Below, piece after piece: positions 43,739 to 58,538 of a stretch of 64,000 bases of DNA. Source of the DNA: Umbilicaria muhlenbergii (Eukaryota > Ascomycota > Lecanoromycetes > Umbilicariales > Umbilicariaceae). The stretch is from NCBI GenBank assembly GCA_000611775.1, contig KK106981.1, positions 10,257,183 to 10,321,182 of the forward strand. Direction: 5' to 3'. A program made the translations under genes and the position numbers. How positions within the stretch are numbered: position 1 is the stretch's first letter; each line of letters begins with the position of its first letter. The notes beneath the pieces are model-generated. The model was not told the DNA's origin and made no database searches. It worked only from the letters and a program-made list of their open reading frames with translations.

Positions 43739-46599
43739 TTGGAGCCGAAGGCGGGGCTGTCAACGCCAACATCAAATAGGCTAATACATTCAATTTTCCC
43801 TGAAGGACTGAGAAGGTCTTGAAGGACTGAGACAGTGTGAAGACCTTAAAGGAACAAGGCACTCATCAACAGTGTGAAGACCTTAAAGGAACAAGGCATC
43901 ATTCATCAAAGAACTGAGTTTAGAAGAGACCTGATGAACTATGACAATCCTCATTAAGTCAATATATTCAATACTTAAAGCATCATTAACTCCTTTTCTT
44001 TTCTTCAAGACATGTCAGTGAGTTACATCACTGAATATTCTCCTCACCTCTCAGATACTGAAATAAAGAGAACTCTATTTTAATTCATGATCAAGAGATG
44101 ATTATCACCTATAGAACAATCTGAGCAAACCTCTCATTAATATCATTAATATCAACTCTCATCAAATCTACCTTTATGCCTGAAGAGCTTCAATTCACAG
44201 ACTTCTCTGTCAGATTCAACACATACAGCAAGGATGAGTCATTTCACAATTAAGTCATTTCACAGCCTTCAGGATGACAAGGAAGACTCAGAAGAATATT
44301 TAAAAAATGTGAAATTCTTTTACAACAACAATTACACTGACTCAAAAGTCTCAAATGAATCAAATCATAAAGAGATCATTTCATGAGTACTCTTCTATCA
44401 ACACCTTGAGGATGATGCAGTTAAATGATACTTCAACTTATTTAAGATCACAAAAGGAGACTGAACTGTATTGAAGCAAACATTTCAAAAAGATTACAAA
44501 TTGAAGAATGACAAGAAGGTGAAGATTTTTATGCTCTGACAATGAGTCTCCTCATTGAGTCAATCAGATGATGAGATCATAACAGCATATCTTAAACAGA
44601 TGAAGAATCTTTTCAGAAGACTGCCTGCTTATCTTTTTATCATAAGTTTCAATATAATGCAGGGAATGTGAGATCTGAATGAATGAAGTTGAATAACCTT
44701 TAAGTGTGTCAAAGATCAAGATTATACCTTCATGAAAGTTAAGAAGAACATCATAGCAGCTTATTAAGTTATTGATCAGAATAACTCATTTGATGCAGAG
44801 TACACTGAATCAACAGGACTCTCAAGAGCCTCAATCAAATTATTTAAAGTCATCAGAGAGGACTGAAATCAGCAAATACTTTCTTTCATTTTACAAGAAA
44901 TGTGAGCTTTAGTCACATAAAGTGAGATCATCATGAACACTCTGATCAGATCATTTAATTGAGGTAATGCTTTGTCATTCAAAGGACAAGAGGATTATAG
45001 AGGTGAGCATGAAGAAAACTGAAAAGAAGTCAAGAATGTTAACTTAAATGTGAAATATTTCACATGTGAGGAGAAAAGTCATTACTCATCATCCTGCCCT
45101 TACTTAAATTAATAATTTAAAGTCTTAAGTTGAGACACCTCCTTCACAGCTTCTTCAGTAATCATGATAAGAGCAGCTCTCTCAAATGATTATAACTTTT
45201 AATATCAGTAAGATCAATGAAGTGATTCATCATCTGATGATTACTCATACTACAATCAAGAGAATTAAGAATTTAAATATAACTTAATTGCAGCATTCCT
45301 GTTGATGTCATTAATGTTGACATCAGCACTGAACTCAGCTCTGGCAGCAGTTACTCATGAAGGTAGAATTCAAAAAAAGAGTGTGACACAGCAGATCACA
45401 CAAGAAAAAGCTATGAATCAACAGAATGCTTGAATCAACAATGAATATTAATGATCTTAACAGCCTGTCAGTGCTCACACTCAATCCTCAGTAATCCTTA
45501 ATCAACATTTAAGCAGACACTTGAATAATGAGAATCTGTCATCATTGAGTAATTCAGCACAGTCACAAAACATGACAGATGAAGAGAAGTATGAATATTC
45601 TTCTAAGTCTCCTGTCATGAGGGCGCCTCAGGTGAAGGTTGAAAATAATCATGTAAAAAAATTAATTCACTCAAGGCAAATCAAGGTGCCAGACCTTATT
45701 CAGGTCATAGAAGATGATCAATGATTCAACATTCATCAAGTTATGAGTCTGAAAGTAACTCTCTCATTGAGTTAATTGCTTAATGAATCACAGTAACTCT
45801 GAAGGAAATTCACCTTTAACCTTTAATCATCTACATCAAGATATCAGGTGAAAAGAGTTATCAAGGAATTAATCATATTTGAAACAGCAGTGAGTCATGA
45901 CAATGACTCATCATCTTCAACAGTCATTAGCATGATCTTGTCAGATGATGAAGAAGCATCTCTTATGTTTTATATCACTTAACTTAAATCAATAAAAGCC
46001 TCAAGAACCTTAATTGATACTGATTTTATTGTGAACATTATAAGTGAATGCATGTTGAATCAACTACTCAAGCAGTTGATTCATTCAGATGAGCACCTTA
46101 ATATCAACTTGACTGATGACAACAAGTGCACTCTCCACAACTATACTTGACTAAACGTCAACATGAAAGGAGTGAAGATGATGATTCAAATTTACATTCT
46201 CTCAATTATCATGTATGACCTATTATTAAGCCTTAAATGGCAAAGACAAGTGAGGATGAACATCAACTTCAGTGAGAAAAAAGTGTTTATCTGAGGTATT
46301 AATGAAAAGATAATAATGATTGATTATTGAATAATCTTAATCAAGGTCCTTAAGCAAGTCCTCATTGTTGAGATAAGAGAGGAAGATGATGATGACAATG
46401 AGAATGATCTCATTGAATCAATCCTTAATGAACTGAAAAAAGATCAGTGCTGAGCAGGGATTCAAGCCCTCATCAGTGTAAACTTGACTCTGATATGAAA
46501 GAGGCAAGCAAAGCAAATCAGCATCAGGCCTCTGAATTAATAATCACAGAGTTAATCTGAGGAGAAGAAATCAAGGAAGGAGATGAATCACTTAAGCAA

Positions 46600-46720
46600 T
46601 GTTACAGACTACTTACTTTCTCAAATAAGTTTAACCTTCTTGAGCATAAAAGCTAGACATCTCACTAGAAAATGAAAGCAAGCTTTTACAACTCAATAAA
46701 TGAAAGATGTAATCTTAGCA
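46600..46720 (+). repeat. 5' LTR of the inner element
   Basis: 121-bp terminal repeat beginning TGTTACAGAC and ending CTTAGCA, matched by 54704-54824. Confidence 0.9.
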
Positions 46721-49700
46721 TTTGGTAGCAACACCTGATTTTCAAGTCCTCTGTCTTTAGACAGAAATCAGTTTGCTTCAGTGAACAATCAGTTCTTCAT
46801 CAGCTCAGGTGGCATTATTGAACCTGTCAACTTAACATCAATTGACTTGCTTAATTAATCACTACTTTCTTACTACCTTCTTGAGACAGATAAACTGAAT
46901 TCAGAAGAATTACCTGAGCTTGATGATAACATTATAACTCTGAGGCATCAGTTTCATTGGTTTGTAGTCTTCAGAATTTCAAATGTGAGAATTTTAAGAG
47001 AGACTGATCATCTCTGCATGGAAATTGTTCACTGATACTACCCTTATGAGCCGTCCCCTGAATCAACAGGAAGGTCAAGGTTGACTATTAAAAGTCTTCA
47101 AGAAGCATCAGTAATATTCATAAGCTTTATTGAAAGTTCATTCAGTTAAGAAACTTCAGAGCCTAGGTTTCCTTCAAAGTGATTAATTAATTATACTAAA
47201 GGCAGTCCTCTTCACATCACTCTTAACAGATTTCATATTGAAACTTTTACCCTCAGAGAGACTCTTTACTTCATTGCACTCTCTTAAGCAGATGACTTAC
47301 CTTCATTCAGTGTCTCATTGATAACAAAACTCTTCATCACATGAGCTTCAACAGAATCACTCTCTACTCAAGATAAAATCTTTACAAGCTTATCAGAAAT
47401 TTCTTCAGAGTCTGCAACAGTAATCACTGAAGCATCTTGATCCTTGACAGCCTTTTCATCAGAAGAAGAAGCTCAGTTCATTATAAATTTCACATCAATT
47501 GAAACATATCAATTTATCATCAACCTCCCCTCTGAAGAGTCCTCTGTGAAAGAAGAAATAATTCAATTGACTAGAATTGAAGAGGAAGTGCTGAAAGAAA
47601 AGAGTAAAAAGTCAGAACTAACTTCAGTTCAGGTTGACAAACAAAGAGTGTTCAATCATGAAAGAATATCTGCAGAAAAAGAGCTAATCAATGTTCTTCT
47701 GAAGAAACAAGAATCATTGACATGAGAAGATATACTGACACAGGATCAGGCAGACACTCAATGACAATTTATACACAAGATCAGAGATGAACATGATTGA
47801 AAGAAATTCACTCACAGAGGCAGCAAGAGGCGTGCTCAACATTCTGAGGAACAAAACCTTAAGAAGGAGTGACGCCTGCTAAAAGAAGAACACTTAAAGC
47901 TGAAACATCTGAAACAAGAACATCTACAACAAGAGTGCCTCAAATAAGAATGCTTAAAGTTGAAACAAGGTAAATGACAACATCTTGAATGAGAACAATT
48001 TGAACAAGAATGTCTAAAATGAGTACACTTAAAGTTAAAATGAGCAGAATGAGAACACCTAGATCTCAAACATCAGCTTAAGCAAATTCAGACACAAATC
48101 AGAATGATTAATCAAGGTGAACTGTCAAATACAGGAGCTTCTGAGTTCAGCTCATCAACTCATAACTCACATGCATTCACAGCCTTTTCTTCAGAGCAAA
48201 TTCAAGTTTTGTTTCAACTTTTCAATGAGAAGCTTCACTCAGTGTTTAGCCTGCAAGGTTCATCAGGTCCTTCAGGTGTGCTGAGATCAGCAGATTCAAC
48301 TCTGCATGTAACAACTCCTGTTAACTTTTGAGCTTCAGACCTTGATTTCTTTCATTCTGATGTTTCAGAATCATATGAAACTGAAGATGTTATCTTCAAC
48401 TTTAAAGAAATCATCTATTGAGAAGTCTACACTTTCATTAAATGAGTTGAAGATTATACCCTCCTTGTAGAAGAAGAGAAGGTGACAGAGAACTTATTTA
48501 CATGTCTTTAAGACAACATCTTGAACTGATATCTACAGAAACTCAATGACTTCACTTGATGAGCTTTAAGAAACATGCCTCTTACGGAGTTCACTTCTAA
48601 ATTAGCAAAATGCTTCAAGATGATGATGATGAAGGCCTTGAAACAGCTTAACAAGGAACACTACTCTCTTTCAGATGCTCATAACAACAGGGAACCTCAA
48701 GACTATTTGTGAAACATGATGAGGTACACTCAAGCAGCAGGCATCACTGATCTCTTAACTCAACTCACTTGAGCCTGACAAGGTCTAGACATCAAGCTTC
48801 AAACAGTCACAGCAATGCTCAAGTCAGAAATCATGCTTCAGAAGTTCTCTGAAGAATTAAAGAGCTGAAGAGAGATGTGAAATGCAATGAAGAAGCATAA
48901 ATGAAACATTATTAAATCAACAGAACATCAAGATCAAAACAATAAACCTCAAGACAAGTCAAACAACTTCATGAATCAAGATTAAGTCAATGATAAAGAA
49001 CAAGAAAGATACAGGGAAAGAAATGACAGATCAACAAATCAACCTTTTAATCAAAATTAGTTTAACTTTTATAATAGAGGAGAACAAGAATATCAAGGAT
49101 ATTAAAGAGATCAAGACTTTCTTTATGATTCTCCTTACTCTTCTAGATCTTTTCAGAGTAACCTTTTGAGGTTCAAGAATTCACCTCCTTATATACAGTG
49201 TAAAATGAACAACCTACTACACTCATTTAAATCCTTCTCTAAAGGTTACATAGATGATATCATGATCTACTCTCAAGAGTTAAGAGAACATGCAGCTCAC
49301 CTTCAGGTAATACTGAAGTTATTTCAAGACATGAGGATAAGCCTAAAAGGAATAAAGTCCTTCATAGAATACCTCAGTGCAACTTTGCTAGGACAAAGGG
49401 TTGATGGATTCAGTTATTTTATCATGAAGAAGAAGATAACAGCTCTGAAAAACCTGAAATTTCCTGAGACTCTTGATTCATTGAAAATCTACTTAGACTT
49501 GACTGAATGACTTCAGCAATACATAGTGTACTACACTCAGATAGTAGAACCTCTTCAACATCAGAAGACAGAACTCCTCAGACACTGCTCAGCTAAAAAT
49601 GATCATGACTGAAGAGCTTATACAAAGAAGATCACTCTCACTTCAACAGTCACAGAAAGGGAATCCTTCAAGCTTTTACAGAAGTGCTTTGAGAAGTCAA

Positions 49701-52404
49701 CCTTTCTCACCTTTTTTGACTGGTTAAGGCAACTATACATCAACTTAAACAGCTCTAAGCAGTGAGGGTTTGATATAATGATATATCATGTTAAGGGAGA
49801 TCCTTTGGGAAATGACTTCCCTAGAAAGAGCATTGAACCAGTGATGTTCTTATTTAAGTTATTAAATAACACAGAGAGGAGCTACTGACCTACAGAACTG
49901 AAAGTGACAGCTCTGATATAAACACTTTAAAAAATAAGGCACATAGTGAAGAGCTGCATCAAACTCATCATAATTTACACTGATCACTCAGTGACTATCT
50001 TCATAGCAAAGTAAACAATCTTGTTCTTCTCATCTACAGACAAAGTCAATCTACGCTTAATGAGAGCATCTCAATACATGTTAACTTTCAACCTAGACAT
50101 TAGGTTCTGATCAGAGAAGCAGCATATCATATTAAACATGTTATTCAAGCTCCTGAGCAAGGTTGCTGATGAGCAGGTTGAAACATCATCAGATGAGGGC
50201 ACCCTTGATGAAGTGTTCACCTTTCAAGTAAGCTTGATGAAACAGTCACAGAATTATCAGGCCAAGCTGAAGAAGATGTATGAAGAAGACAAGCAATGAA
50301 GCAAGATACTGAGTGTGTTGAAGAAGCATGCTGAGGATCAAGAGGAGGCAGCAGAGTCAGAGCCTCTGAAAAACATTTAATTCTGTTGAATTGACAGGTT
50401 AATCTACTATCAGGAACTCAATGAGAGAAGACAGCTGTGCATTTTAAAGACACTGAAGAAGAAGATCTTCAAGTTAACACATGATGACAATCATCACTGT
50501 GAATTTCATTGAGCATATGATGCAGTGATGAGCAACCTTTACCTAAGAAAGCTATTTAGGCGGCTTAAGAGATACATTAATCATTGTTATCAGTGTCAGC
50601 TCAATCAAATTAAGAGGCACGCTGTATATGAATTGATGATGTCAATCATTACAAAGAACATCCCCTTCAGAATTATCACAATAAACTTCATTCTAGCCTT
50701 GCTGACAACAGAAGAGGGGTTTGATGTTGTGCTCTCAATCACAGACAAGATCTTCAAGAAGGTGACTTTACTTTCAGAGAAAAGTACATACATGACAAAA
50801 AATTGAGCAAAAGTCCTGCTAAAAGACCTCACAGACTGAGGAGTCTTAAACATCATCATATCAGACTGAGACCTTAAGTTTATGTCAGATTTCTGAAAAG
50901 AATTAACAATGAGACTGAAGATAAAAATGTTGACCTCAACAGCATATCATCCTCAAACAGATGAACAATCAGAAAGAATCAATCAAACTGTGAAGATAAC
51001 ATTTCAGTACTTTTTAACTGAAAATCCTGAGGTGAATTGAGTGAAGTACCTTTCAAGACTAAGATCAGAGCTCAACAAGCAGAAGAACACATCAACTGAG
51101 TTATCATCAAATGAGGTGATATATGAATTCAGGCTGAGAGACACTCTCTTCATGTTAAGAAGAGAAAGTAAAACAGCAGACTCTGATTTCATTAAAGACA
51201 GAGTGATCATACAAAAGGAAGCTGAAGAAGCAGTGAATTTTGTTAACTTTCAAATGAAGATACAATATGACAAGCATCATTAATCATTGTTAATGAAGGT
51301 TGATGATGAGGTCTTCATAAAACTTCATAAGAGGTATACACTCTCATTTATAACAAACTGAAAGCTCTTCAATCAAAGAGCTGATTCACTTAAGATAACT
51401 GAAAAAGTAGGTCTCCTCACTTATCATTTAAACATATCAGTGAATTGAAAAATACACCTGATAATGTTTATAACTCAGTTGAAGTCAGCACCTAAAGGGA
51501 AGAACCTCTATGAGCATACAGATCAGCTGAATGACTTATCATCAGTAAAAGAGTTCAATTCAGAATGACATGACTATGAGATAGAAAAGCTGATAGGTAG
51601 AAGAAACTGAAAGATTAAGAAAGACAAAAGCATAACAAAATATTTAATCAGATGAAAAAGTTACTCATCTGTACATGATCAATGATATGATGAGGACCTG
51701 TTAAGGAATTTGAAGAATTTGATAAAAAAGTATAAGAGAGAACATGAGCTGATTGAGAAGATTATCACTGATAAAATCAGAGGCAAATCTTCATGAAAGT
51801 AACTTACAGGTTACAATAGCTTTGCTTGCATGTTACATTACTCATTCTTTGCACGCAGTGATTTTGTGATATCAGAGCGCTTGTTGCATTGCAAGACATA
51901 ATCAAAAAAAAAAAAAGTGCTTAAGGACAGTCAAGCAGTGAGCAGACATGAAATCATCACCTTACAAGTAAACAAATTCCCTTAATACATCAATGTGATT
52001 TCAAATTGTGAAATGCTGAGCTGTCATCATCAGGCGGAGCTTTCATGTTATAAGAGATATGTGAGAGCATTCTGTCAGTGAAAGATCTCACTTACACAGT
52101 AGTTCTGCTCTTACAATTTATTTCATATGAACTATATCATCACCTCACAGAAGAATTGAAATGATGACTCAACTGACCTCATGACTCAAACATCTATAAG
52201 TTAAAAAGAGATCAGTGAGGCAGATCTGAATGAAGCCTCACACTAAACAGCTTTGTCAGCACAGAAGAGAACTTCAATATTAATTACAACTTTGCAGAAG
52301 CTCATAAGCTCTACTTAACATGAAAAGATAACACAAATCAAGTCTTAAATTTAAACAAACTCTACTGCCGCCAGCCAGAATGATCTCAAGCTCAGATTAT
52401 TATT

Positions 52405-54298
52405 ATGAAGAAACACTCACACATCATTAAGCTCAGTGAGGATGAGGATGAGTTAATGTTCACATACTACAGTGACAGCTCAGAAGGAGAAAGGAGAAAG
52501 AAAGCAGATCAAGTCATTAAAATAGAAGTGAAACACTTAACTGCAGAGAAATGTCATAAAGATAATCAGGATGATATGAAACATCAAAAAGCTGCTCTGA
52601 AAGAGAAAGCAAAGAGTGAAGGAACTAATTCAGAACAAATTAATAAGAATAAAGTTAAAACAGTATTAAGAGGAATGAGAGAAAGGGAAGAGAGGAATGA
52701 GAGAAAGGAAAGAGAGGAAGACTCAAATCACCTCATTCTCATTCACCTCAGCTACACTCACCTCACATGTGCATGCCTCAGTCACATTCACCTCAATTGC
52801 ATCCGTCTCTATGACACTCATATCACTTGCAACTATTGATCTCATCATGATTCAGCCCGCCTACGCAAGCCTGAAAGCTTACAAATCACAAGGTTTGTCA
52901 TCAGCAAGACCTTCTATCAGTCTGTTCCTTAATTCAATCACTGAACATCAAGCGGGGGGGACAACTGAAGCACATTTAAAGACATTAAACTTGTCAGACC
53001 TTGAAGGTTTCAAAGCTGAAGACTTCAGCATATTCAAGCAACCTTCACATGAGCAGACAGGATGAGTTATCACTCTGACAAAGATAATAACAGATAAGCT
53101 TGACATCACAGAGCTCATCTCTCATATCAAAGATCATTTTAAAATCATAAGCGTGACGCCTTCACACCTTTCATCACAGTGAACACCCTTGAACAAGCCT
53201 TCACTTTCAATTAAAGATATCAAACATCATTTTATAATCATAAGTGTGACGCCTTCATACCTTTCATCACAGTGAACACCTGTGAATAAGCTTACACTTC
53301 TGATCAAAGCTCCTGAAATGATGTTCATGAAGGCAGAGAAGAAAGATCTGAGGTTTACTGAGGAATGAGTTTAAATATCAAGACTTGAATATCAAGTAAG
53401 AGTTTATAGAGTAGGAAAAGCAGTCAGTACAAAGATAACAACAAAACAGAGGACTCAACCTTCAAGTGAAGCATTTACAGACTGATCAATAATGATGAAA
53501 GAATTTGACTGAAAAGACTACAAGAAGAATGACACTTCAACTTGATCTTTAAAATACATAAGGTTGACAGACGTCCTGACTGCAGAGATAGTAGAGAATG
53601 AGATATCATCAGCAAAATGCACAGCATGTTGAGGCGCAGACTTCAATTCAACTGAGTGAATGAGAAAGATGAGGTCAAGCTTTAAACCTGCAGTGAAAGT
53701 CAGAGCAGTCATAAAGAACAAGAAAGTATTGTACAACAAGATATAAAAGAAGACATATGAATTCATAAGCTCTGAAGGAAAAGAGAAGAGTCAAACAGCT
53801 TTCTGAAAGAACAGCAAGAATTGAAAGAGAATCACTTAAACACAAAGAGAATTATCAGTGAGTTAAAAGCTGCTGACTGAAGACTTCAAGGTGATCAAGA
53901 TAATGACAGGTAAGAGCCTGAAGAATGTTGATGAAATCACATCAATTACATCAGACACAAAAAAACATAAGACATGAGAGAAGTCCCCTTCAGATGTTAA
54001 ATCATGACAGAGTGTTGATAACTCTACTGAAGCTCACTCTGATAAAGAAGAAAGAAAGGCCTTGAGAGTGATTCTCAGTGAAAGTATGAGTAGTATGACA
54101 GATAAGGTGAAAAGACTGTCTGAACATTTAAGAGTAATGATCAACATGATGAATGATATGAGAGAAAGCAGCATGATGAATGAAGTCATCAAGTTCTCAA
54201 AGGAAATAAAGAAGAAGATGAATGAATTAAAAAACATGCTGATAAACATCTTCAGAAGGGTGACTCATGAGACAGACTCAAAGAACATGAGCTGACTA
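52405..54298 (+). other. Extra coding-like region after integrase in the inner element (fossil)
   Basis: A charged, Lys/Glu/Arg-rich stretch (open 52405-52839) is followed by a region with a CTACWGADF-like Cys motif (about 53620) and a Lys/Met-rich helical stretch (54062-54295). It lies between the chromodomain and the 3' LTR, where Ty3/gypsy elements usually have nothing or an accessory gene. I do not recognise the family. It is broken like the rest. CpG is a little more frequent here than in the pol region. Confidence 0.5.
53120..53295 (+). repeat. About 88-bp tandem duplication in the inner element
   Basis: Two adjacent copies share GTGACGCCTTCA and CCTTTCATCACAGTGAACAC with a few transitions between them. 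The duplication lies inside the extra coding-like region. Confidence 0.8.
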
Positions 54299-54703
54299 TA
54301 CAGTCATATGAAAATGAAAATGCTCAAGTGAAGTTATGAAGGCCTGAACATCAGTGATGATTGAGAAACCTTGACAAAGAGGATCAAGATGAAAAGAAGT
54401 GAGAGTACATCTTCACTGAAGAATGAAGACATGCTGAATTGATAATAAAGAGCACATTAAAGTGAACAGCAGAAGAAGCTCTGAGTCCTTGAACAAAGAA
54501 CTTCACTTTAATTACACTTGCAAGGCGCTTTTCTTTTACTTCAAATGTTCACTTCTTTGATGAATGTTTGACAACACGCTGAGGGCTGAAAAATGTCTTT
54601 ATGTGAGCTCTGTGCTACACTTTTATACTCAAGAAGCCTTTTATCTACCTTCTGTTATTGCTGAGCGTCAAGGGCGACAGCTTCTTTGAAAAAGTGAGGG
54701 AAA

Positions 54704-54824
54704 TATTACAGACTACTTACTTTCTCAAATAAGTTTAGCCTTCTTGAGCATAAAAGCTAGACATCTCACTAGAAAATGAAAGCAAGCTTTTACAACTCAA
54801 TAAACAGAAGATGTAGTCTTAGCA
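54704..54824 (+). repeat. 3' LTR of the inner element
   Basis: 121-bp terminal repeat matching 46600-46720, followed directly by the AGCAA target repeat and then the resumed outer element. Confidence 0.9.
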
Positions 54825-57454
54825 AGCAAGAAGATAAAATTTACAATGATGAGAATTCCTCAAGAATGATAGCTCTGACACTGAAGAATGAGATCTTAAA
54901 GGAACATGAAAAAAATGAGTCAGCAAAGTAAGAATCTTGAGATGAGTATCACACCTCATTCTTGTTGTGAACCATTGAATGATTTCTCACAACAAGGCGG
55001 TCACAGCCAAGACAGCTAAGTGAGGAAAGTGAGGAAATGATCACAAATTAATTTAATGAATCAAGCATCTTCATAGAATCAAAAGTGAAAATAATGAAGC
55101 AGAAGTTTAAAGCTAAATGACTGCTGTATATCTGAAAGAACTGCTTTGTCATCATTGTGCAGGAAATCTGATCAACTGATTTAATAAAGCATTCAATTAA
55201 CTTGACCTCTGACATGAAGTCATGCAGAGGGAAACTACCTCAATATACCTCATAAGAGAGGGAATTCACAAATTAAATCTTCTCAGAATTAAAAGAGGCA
55301 GGCATTATTGCTTAAATGAGTAATGATTGAGCAGCAAGAATTAAATTCCCCTCAAAGAAGAAAAGATCTGATCAGCTTAAAGTAATACATAACTTCATCT
55401 CAGTCAACAAATGCATCATCAAGTTGAAATATTTAATGCATCAGTTGAAAGAAGTGCTGAAAACTCTGATCAAGTTGAAATCTTCCTGCTATTTTAACAC
55501 TGATGCTTCAAACAGTTATTGAGCCGTTTCAATCAAATCTGAAGATGAGTATAAGGCTGACATCATCACCTCACATGATCAATATGCATACTGATGAATA
55601 AATCAAGGCCTCAAAGGTGCTCCGCACACCTACTCTCAGTTTATGAACTTGATTTTTGAGTCAATACCTTGAAATGAATGCATCAAGGAGGTCAGAATGT
55701 CAACTATTATTAAAAATCATGAGAATGTAGCAATGATCTCATTTATGAATGATCATGCAGCATCAGCCACTGACTTTAAAACTCTTTATTAATTTCTGAA
55801 ATTCAGCTACTTCCTGAGGGTAGCATTTGAACTGATATACTTTAATCCTCTCAAGACTGTCATATTTACTGATAGCCTGAATCTGTTAAGCTTCACTGAT
55901 GAGCCTGGAAATATCAGACCCTCTATAAAGCATCATGAGAAAATTTTAAATTAATCAATATCACAGAACTGAGTGCAACTGAATGAGTTTCTTTACTTAA
56001 CCCCCTTCCTCTGAAATTTCATATCAGGATGAGTGAAGCATGTACTTATAATGAAGCAAGCATACCTGAAGCAGATAGCTGCAGACTCAGCTAAAGAGAA
56101 AATGAAACCTGATATTAAGAACTGTGATGAAGATCTCACAAAATCTGCTTGATTGAAAAGATTACATCATATCATCATACAGAAAAAATGAGTGAAATGA
56201 ATAAGCTCAAATAATTTCATATGAGGGAAGGAACAGCAGAAATCCTTTAATCACATCAAGCAGAGCATATCATTCAATGTCATGACTGAAGTGAACCTCA
56301 AGGTTCAGTATCACCTCACAACTGACACAAGCAAAAACTGTATCAGGGGGGTATTATTTCAATTGCAGAACACCTTGATGAATGAGGATTTAACATTAAA
56401 GAATTGAGTAAAGATCAAGATCATAATGTTCTTGTTGTATCAACTGAATGATGCTGAAACTCACTATTCAAACATGAAAAGAGAATGTTTGACAGTAGTG
56501 AGATGTTTAATGAAAGTCTGATGATTAATTATGAGTAACAAATCTCCTGTAATGATTTATACTGACCATCAAGCGTTGAAGTCTATACTCACTCAAGGAA
56601 CAGATGATCATGAATGTATAACAGCATGACAAGATTGATTGAATGAGTATGACTACATCATTCATCATCAGCAGGTCAGTGATTCAATGATAAGCATCAC
56701 AGATGAATTAAATTGATTATCAATTGAATTAATGAATGAATTCACTCTGAAAGACTTTTCATGCATGATCATGCTCATACTCCCTGATGATTGAATCACA
56801 CACATCAATGCCAGACTGTTGATTGATGAATATGCAGAAAAGGAATGACAAAAGTTTAATGAGTCAAAATTAATGAAGTGAATAATTCAATACCTGAGGT
56901 TCAGAAGGAAAGATCTCAGAGAAATTCCTTAAATTGAACTGCATGCACTTATGAGGAAGATTTCAAGATACAGTTTCACAGACAGATCAGGTCAACTGCT
57001 TTATACAGAGGCAAATGAGATTAAGTCATCATGTCTGATTGAAGAGGAAATCCTTAAAATTTTATTGTACATGCATGACACCTGTGAGCACTACAGTGAT
57101 TTGATCACCTTGAACAGGTTAATTGATGAAACATACTGATCAACTTAAACTCATGATGTCAGAGCATGATGTCACTCCTGTTCAACTTATCAGCTCAAGA
57201 GGCATAAAATTGAGAAAAAGAAATTGAGGCATCTGCAGCAGTTTGAACTCATGTCAATGATAAGTATTAACTTTCTTAAATCAATCAAGTCAGCCTGCAG
57301 TGTTACTGAGCATAAATACATCCTTCTGATAATTGATTATTATACTCAGTTTGTTTGATTGATGTCATACAAGTTCTGCATACAAGCAGAAGTCACTGAC
57401 CTTCTTTGTAATCACATTATTTCTGTATTTAAAGCATCAGCAATTTAGCAAGTT

Positions 57455-58538
57455 AACTCTGAGTTAATTTTTAACACTTTGAGCGCTCTGAGCTTCTGAT
57501 CTCATGTATCAGCTAACAGCCGCTCTTAGCACCCTTTGAGCGCTTTGAGCTCAACCTTAAATCTTGAGCGGAACATCAAAATTTTGTGATAAAAAAACAG
57601 TTATTAAAACAATTGTTTAAACAAGTACACACACAGTGTTATAATAACAGTAAAACTTATAATAAGTAAACTTTTGCTAAAATTCACTTTTCTGCAATAA
57701 AAAATCATGATTTGTTGAGTCTGAAAGCACTCTATAAGTGTTGAGTTCTGAATATTTAAAGAACTTCAAGATTTTCACCACTTAAAAATCTACACACTTT
57801 AATAACTTTTGCACCTCAACAGATACGAAGAAACTTTCAATGCACAAGTTATAAAGAACAGTATTCTCTATTAATGTTAAACTAAAAGTTTCTTCATAAC
57901 TGCTGTTGTTCTTAAGTTATATTTAATTCAAGTTTTCAACAGCGAAAAATCTTTCAAAAAAAGTCACATACTTTGAATAACTATTGCGCTTTTATACTTA
58001 TAATATAACTTTCAGTTTATAAGGTGTAGAGAATAAGCTGTTTAAGAGTTTTCTTATACAAACTTTCTTTTTATGTGTTGTTGTTGTTGAGTTATTCAAA
58101 AAGGCATTAAAAGTCTGTTTATTAATGTTGTAATTTTCGTCACTGAAAGTTTGAAATCAATGTAACTTTTAACAACAACAGTTATAAAAAAACTTGAAAT
58201 TATAAAACTGTTTAATAGCTTCTTCTACAACTTATAAACTGAAAGTTATATCATAAGTATAAAAGCGCAATAGTTATTCAATATACTAATATATTTATAA
58301 TTAGTTAAAAGTTTTTTAATTCATAACTATTGCAAATTAAAACTTATAAAGAAATCTTTAGTCTATAAAGTGTACAGAATAAAGAGATTTAAAACTTTTC
58401 AATAAAAAGTTTCTTATTATTCATGAAGGTATAATAGTTATTTAAAGTGTAAGATTTGTATGAGCTCATTTACTGCTCAGAGAGTGCTCTGAGCGCATAA
58501 AGTACTATTAACTAAAACCTTATTTTTGAGCAGGCTGC
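57455..58538. mobile_element. Non-coding inverted-repeat insertion (MITE or fold-back-like) inside the outer integrase region
   Basis: An AT-rich 1.1-kb block with no coding capacity splits the integrase region. A short direct repeat CAAGTT borders it (57449-57454 and 58539-58544), and a longer 8-bp match is possible with one or two differences. The ends are imperfect inverted repeats sharing GAGCGCTCTGAGC-like motifs (57476-57492 and 58476-58503). Inside, 57969-58047 and 58200-58290 are inverted copies over about 75 bp. Unlike the surrounding element it keeps CpG sites. The superfamily is unclear: a hAT-like 8-bp target repeat is possible but not proven. Confidence 0.65.

Larger units (their letters stand above)
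46600..54824 (+). mobile_element. Inner LTR retrotransposon fossil, Ty3/gypsy chromovirus type, nested in the outer element
   Basis: It is bounded by 121-bp direct repeats that start at 46600 and 54704 and by the 5-bp target repeat AGCAA (46595-46599 and 54825-54829), which proves insertion into the outer element. Recognisable parts in order are gag-like with a Glu/Lys/Leu-rich coiled-coil-like stretch (about 47440-49100), reverse transcriptase/RNase H (about 49200-50200), integrase (about 50300-51300), a chromodomain-like module (about 51560-51750), and a further coding-like region (about 52400-54300). A primer-binding-site candidate TTTGGTAGC follows the left LTR. A purine tract AAAAAGTGAGGGAAA precedes the right one. 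The copy is broken with many breaks. It is younger than the outer element, and the LTRs differ by about eight bases by eye. Confidence 0.88.
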
